A stretch of DNA of 64,000 nt from Dolomitihabitans soli (GTDB lineage Bacteria > Actinomycetota > Actinomycetes > Streptosporangiales > Streptosporangiaceae). The stretch covers positions 27,977 to 91,976 of the forward strand of contig NZ_JAKNTW010000042.1 in assembly GCF_022213955.1 (NCBI RefSeq), in the 5' to 3' direction. The notes below the pieces were generated by a model. The model was not told the origin of the DNA. It did not search any database and was given only the letters and a program-made list of their open reading frames with translations. The position numbers were made by a program, and so were the translations under genes. Shown piece by piece: positions 61,049 to 64,000 of the stretch; the first letter of the stretch is position 1, and every line of letters begins with the position of its first letter.

Positions 61049-61706
61049 GGGCTGGGGGCCCGGCGAGGCGGTCTGCAAGAGCTGCGCGCTCGTCCTGATG
61101 GCCGCCGGGGTGGCGCTGGCCGTCGACGGATACGCCAACCGTGACTACGCGCCGCCGCCGGCCCCGCCGTCGGTCACCGAGCCGGCGTCCGGGAAGATCC
61201 GGAAGGCCGTCCCCGCGATGCGCCGCTCCACCCCGGTACGGCTCGCCGTACCGTCGATCGGCGTCGAGGCCCCCATCGAGCCGATGGGCAGGATGCCGGA
61301 CGGCACGGTCGAGGTGCCGCCCGCCTACCGGCCCGACCTGACCGGCTGGTTCGACGAAGGGGTCACCCCCGGCGAACGCGGCCCGGCCACACTGCTCGGC
61401 CATGTCGACACGACCACGGACGGCCCCGCCGTGTTCTACCGGCTCGGCGAGTTGCGCCCCGGCGCGCGGGTGCGCGTCACCCGGGAGGACGGCAGCGTGG
61501 CCGTCTTCGCGATCACAACCGTCCGCATGTACGCCAAGGACGACTTCCCCGCCAGAAGGGTCTACGGCCCCACCGACGCCCCCACCCTGCGCCTGGTCAC
61601 CTGCGGCGGCCGCTTCGACCCCAGCAGGGGAGAATATCTGGACAACGTGGTCGCCTTCGCCGACTTCACCCGCGAGGTCCGCACCGCCCGGGTCACCCCA
61701 GGCTGA
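61032..61706 (+). CDS. Class F sortase
   Basis: About 224 residues: N-terminal membrane helix (CALVLMAAGVALAVDGYA), proline-rich linker, then the sortase barrel with VPSIGVEAPIEPMGRMPDGT, TLLGHVDT (catalytic His), LRLVTCGG (catalytic Cys) and FDPSRGEYLDNVVAFA (Arg). Transpeptidase outside the membrane. Its substrate may be the preceding surface protein or proteins encoded elsewhere. Confidence 0.9.
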   Translation: MPAGRRGWGPGEAVCKSCALVLMAAGVALAVDGYANRDYAPPPAPPSVTEPASGKIRKAVPAMRRSTPVRLAVPSIGVEAPIEPMGRMPDGTVEVPPAYRPDLTGWFDEGVTPGERGPATLLGHVDTTTDGPAVFYRLGELRPGARVRVTREDGSVAVFAITTVRMYAKDDFPARRVYGPTDAPTLRLVTCGGRFDPSRGEYLDNVVAFADFTREVRTARVTPG

Positions 61707-63006
61707 CGTACTGGCGGGGGCGGAGGGCGTGGGCGCGGAGGGCGGCGAGGGCCGCCGCCTGGCCGCTGGGGCTCAGCCGTACGAGGTCGGGGGTGGGCGG
61801 GACCAGGCCGAACGCGGTGAGCCGGCGGAGCAGGGCGGTCAGCGGCGCGTCGAGGTCGTGACCGGAGGTGGACCGCCAGCCTTCGCCGCTGACCACCTCC
61901 GACACCCGGTCGCGCAGCTCGGCGGGGGTGACCGCGGCGCCGTCGGCGAGCAGCATCAGCGCCGCCTCCCGCGCGGACACCTCGAAGTCGTGCTCGCCGC
62001 GCGTCGGCACCAGCAGCGCGGCGACGACGGTCTCCCAGAGGCGCGCGGGCTCGTCGAGCAGCCGCCGTCCGGCGGGGGTCAGGACGAGCGCCCGCCCCGT
62101 ACGGCACAGCGCCCCCATCTCCGCCTCGGCGACCTCCCTGAGCGTGCCCAGGACCGGCACGTCGGATTCGCCGCGAGGGTGCCGCCGCGGCCAGCCGAAC
62201 CGCTCGGCGGCCTCGGTGCTGAGCGCCCTGGACAGGAAGTGCTTGCGGGTCAGGAGCAGGCCGTCGGCGCCCGCGGCGCGTTGGAGCAGCCAGCGCAGCG
62301 CGCCGAGGTGCTCCGCCGAGGCGGGTGGGACGGGGACCGGCGCGTGCAGCCGCACCTCGAACGGCTGGGCCAGCTCCCGCCTGACCGCACCCCTGCCGAG
62401 CACCCATCGGTTGAGCCGCTCGCCGTGGACCCGGTGCAGCCAGCTGTCGCCGCCGAGTTCGGCGCGCGGCGCGGTCAGCCAGCGGCGGGTGAGCGCCTCC
62501 CTGCGGACCTTCCAGGTGGGAGAGCCGAGCTCCAGCTCCCCCGAGACGATCGCCAGCTCCAGGGCGGCCGAGCAGGCCAGGTGGGCGCCGAGTTCCTCCG
62601 GTCCCATGATGGAGCTCCACCGCAGGTCGGGGACGTCGGGCGGGAGCACGCCCGTGGCGTCGAGGGCGGCCTGGTAGGCGGTGCTGCCCGCCTGGTCGCC
62701 CGATCGGGCGTACGCGCGCAGGATCTGCGCGGTCGTGGGCGACCGGCAGAGTGCGGCGTAGCGGTCGAGCCCGCCCAGCCGGAGCAGGCGGCCCAGCGCC
62801 TTGGCGATGGCGACGTGGTCGGGCTCGTCACCGGCGACCTTGATCGGCAGGGTGTACCAGAGGAACTCGCAGACATCGAGCTGGGTGACCGTCTCCAACG
62901 GATCACCGCCGGTGAGCCATTCGACCGCGGTCCTCGCGTCGTCGACGATTTCGGGTTCGGAACGCTCCAGCTCGGCGAGGAGCGCGGCGACGTCCGGTGC
63001 AGGCAT
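61693..63006 (-). CDS. Large cytoplasmic protein, unknown function
   Basis: A 437-residue soluble protein, Leu/Ala/Arg-rich and helical, with blocks such as TVTQLDVCEFLWYTLPIKVA, GRALVLTPAGRRLLDEPARL and RDRVSEVVSGEGWRSTSGHD. The repeated LTPAGRRLL/LSPSGQAAAL elements resemble winged-helix wings. I recognise no family. ATG chosen before PAPDVAAL; the extension upstream is probably non-coding. Tail overlaps the sortase 3' end by 14 bases. Confidence 0.65.
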   Translation of the reverse strand: MPAPDVAALLAELERSEPEIVDDARTAVEWLTGGDPLETVTQLDVCEFLWYTLPIKVAGDEPDHVAIAKALGRLLRLGGLDRYAALCRSPTTAQILRAYARSGDQAGSTAYQAALDATGVLPPDVPDLRWSSIMGPEELGAHLACSAALELAIVSGELELGSPTWKVRREALTRRWLTAPRAELGGDSWLHRVHGERLNRWVLGRGAVRRELAQPFEVRLHAPVPVPPASAEHLGALRWLLQRAAGADGLLLTRKHFLSRALSTEAAERFGWPRRHPRGESDVPVLGTLREVAEAEMGALCRTGRALVLTPAGRRLLDEPARLWETVVAALLVPTRGEHDFEVSAREAALMLLADGAAVTPAELRDRVSEVVSGEGWRSTSGHDLDAPLTALLRRLTAFGLVPPTPDLVRLSPSGQAAALAALRAHALRPRQYVSLG

Positions 63007-63120
63007 GCCTCGAAGTCTGCCGTATGGACCCCAGCCATGACGATGACCGAAACCGGTGCGTATTGGGTCGTCCACGCCGCCCAGCCTAGGGAATCAGTGT
63101 TAAGCGGGACGTATCCAGAA

Positions 63121-64000
63121 TCAGATCCAGCCCTTCTTGAACAGCATGCGGTCATACCAATCCTGGTAAGGCAGGATCTCAGCGGTGAACACCGGATACA
63201 ACCACCAGAAGTTGATCAAAGCTAGCAGGGCGAGCGCGCCCACGGCAGCCGCTCCCAACATCCTGCGCCGCGGCTTGGCCCAGGCCGGCCCGATGAGCAG
63301 CCCCGCGGCGAGCACGATCGCCAGGATCATGAACGGCACGACGGGGATCATGTAGAACAGGAACATCGTCCGGTTGTCGGCGACGGCGTAGTAGAACCAG
63401 GGCAGCCATCCGGCGGCGTAGGCCAGCAGCACGCTCCCGGCCCGCCAGTCGCGGGTCGCGACGTACCACGCGATCATCGCGACCATGGCGGCCAGCGCCG
63501 CGAACCAGATGATCGGCGTGCCCACCCCGAGCACGGCCTGCGAGCAGTTCCCGCCCCCGCAGGCGTTCTGCGGCCCCTCGTAGAAGAAGGCGACCGGGCG
63601 CAGCAGCAGCGGCCACTGCCACGGCTCCGACTGGTAGGGATGCGTGGACGTCAGGTCGGTGTGGAAGCCGAGCACCATCAGGTGGTAGTCGATCCACGAG
63701 CGCAGCGAGTCGAAGACGAAGTAGAACGGCCCGTTGGAGGTCGCCTGGGCCCAGTTGCGGCCGTAGCCCAGCGAGGAGACGAACCAGCCGGTCCAGGAGA
63801 CGAGGTAGACGACGCCCGGCAGGGCCGCCATCGCGACCAGCGCCGTCGGCAGGTCCCGCCTGGCCGCCGAGCCGTACGGCTTGCGCAGGCCGATCGCGCG
63901 GCGCGCCCCCGCATCCCACATCAACGACATCACCGCGAACGCCAGCAGGAAGAAGATCCCACTCCACTTCACCGCACACGCCGCACCCAGACACACCCCC
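63121..64000 (-). CDS. Protein O-mannosyltransferase (PMT/GT39), 3' part only
   Basis: The last ~293 residues of a multi-pass glycosyltransferase; the 5' part lies beyond the window. Seen here: CAVKWSGIFFLLAFAVMSLM, GWFVSSLGYGRNWAQATSNG, SLRSWIDYHLMVLGFHTDLT followed by HPYQSEPWQWPLLLRPVAFF, and a C-terminal set of helices with DNRTMFLFYMIPVVPFMILA. The HxYxSxPWxWP loop is the hallmark of bacterial and eukaryotic protein mannosyltransferases that use polyprenyl-phosphate mannose at the membrane's outer face. Confidence 0.88.
   Translation of the reverse strand, partial: GVCLGAACAVKWSGIFFLLAFAVMSLMWDAGARRAIGLRKPYGSAARRDLPTALVAMAALPGVVYLVSWTGWFVSSLGYGRNWAQATSNGPFYFVFDSLRSWIDYHLMVLGFHTDLTSTHPYQSEPWQWPLLLRPVAFFYEGPQNACGGGNCSQAVLGVGTPIIWFAALAAMVAMIAWYVATRDWRAGSVLLAYAAGWLPWFYYAVADNRTMFLFYMIPVVPFMILAIVLAAGLLIGPAWAKPRRRMLGAAAVGALALLALINFWWLYPVFTAEILPYQDWYDRMLFKKGWI

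Overview
The window is high-GC DNA with frequent GTG starts and many translationally coupled gene pairs (ATGA or GTGA overlaps). Its gene families are typical of filamentous actinomycetes: class F sortase, ROK and PadR regulators, carbohydrate ABC transporters without their own ATPase, and deazaflavin-dependent enzymes. A Streptosporangiales-type chromosome (Nonomuraea or Streptosporangium-like) fits best, but this is inferred from gene content and style, not from a marker gene. No replication, ribosomal or phage structural genes are present. The region reads as accessory chromosome rich in regulators, exporters and secreted hydrolases.

Layout. 0-6.5 kb: HAD phosphatase; a tRNA-like 3' end next to a repeat element; a sigma-factor/anti-sigma pair; an MFS exporter-TetR operon with a perfect operator; a broken recombinase. 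6.5-12.1 kb: a two-component system coupled to a DrrAB-like ABC exporter; a reductase with an unannotated 52-residue neighbour; a MerR-carboxymuconolactone decarboxylase operon. 12.5-20.6 kb: secreted tripeptidyl-peptidase-like hydrolase with a decayed partial copy; PadR-ABC exporter operon; a penicillin-binding protein whose promoter and first codons are a copy of those of padR. 20.9-29.8 kb: oxidoreductases (geranylgeranyl-reductase-like, a deazaflavin/hemerythrin fusion, imine-reductase-like, NmrA-like) with MerR and AraC regulators. 29.9-34 kb: a frameshifted large gene, a membrane protein and a secreted S1 protease.

34.2-37.6 kb is the most intriguing part: a PvdO/FGE-family protein, a protein resembling PvdP tyrosinase (beta-barrel plus type-3 copper motifs) and an arginase-family hydrolase lie in a row. 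In Pseudomonas, PvdO and PvdP act together in maturation of the pyoverdine chromophore. Here no peptide synthetase is visible.

37.6-53 kb: methyltransferase, second two-component system, secreted lipase-like hydrolase, an orphan UMP kinase, PASTA lipoprotein, DUF3800-like protein, TetR-ABC exporter operon, divergent MFS/ArsR pair, second S1 protease, AraC regulator and PhyH dioxygenase. 52.6-60 kb: a ROK-regulated glycan import and degradation operon (GH36, two permeases, binding protein, GH20). 60.5-64 kb: a secreted protein with its class F sortase, a large uncharacterised protein and the 3' part of a protein mannosyltransferase that runs off the right edge.

Recurring theme: about ten regulator/target modules have visible palindromic or direct-repeat operators at their promoters. 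A modular intergenic repeat (four clear copies plus a motif-only trace) marks the ends of several modules and coincides with gene scars.
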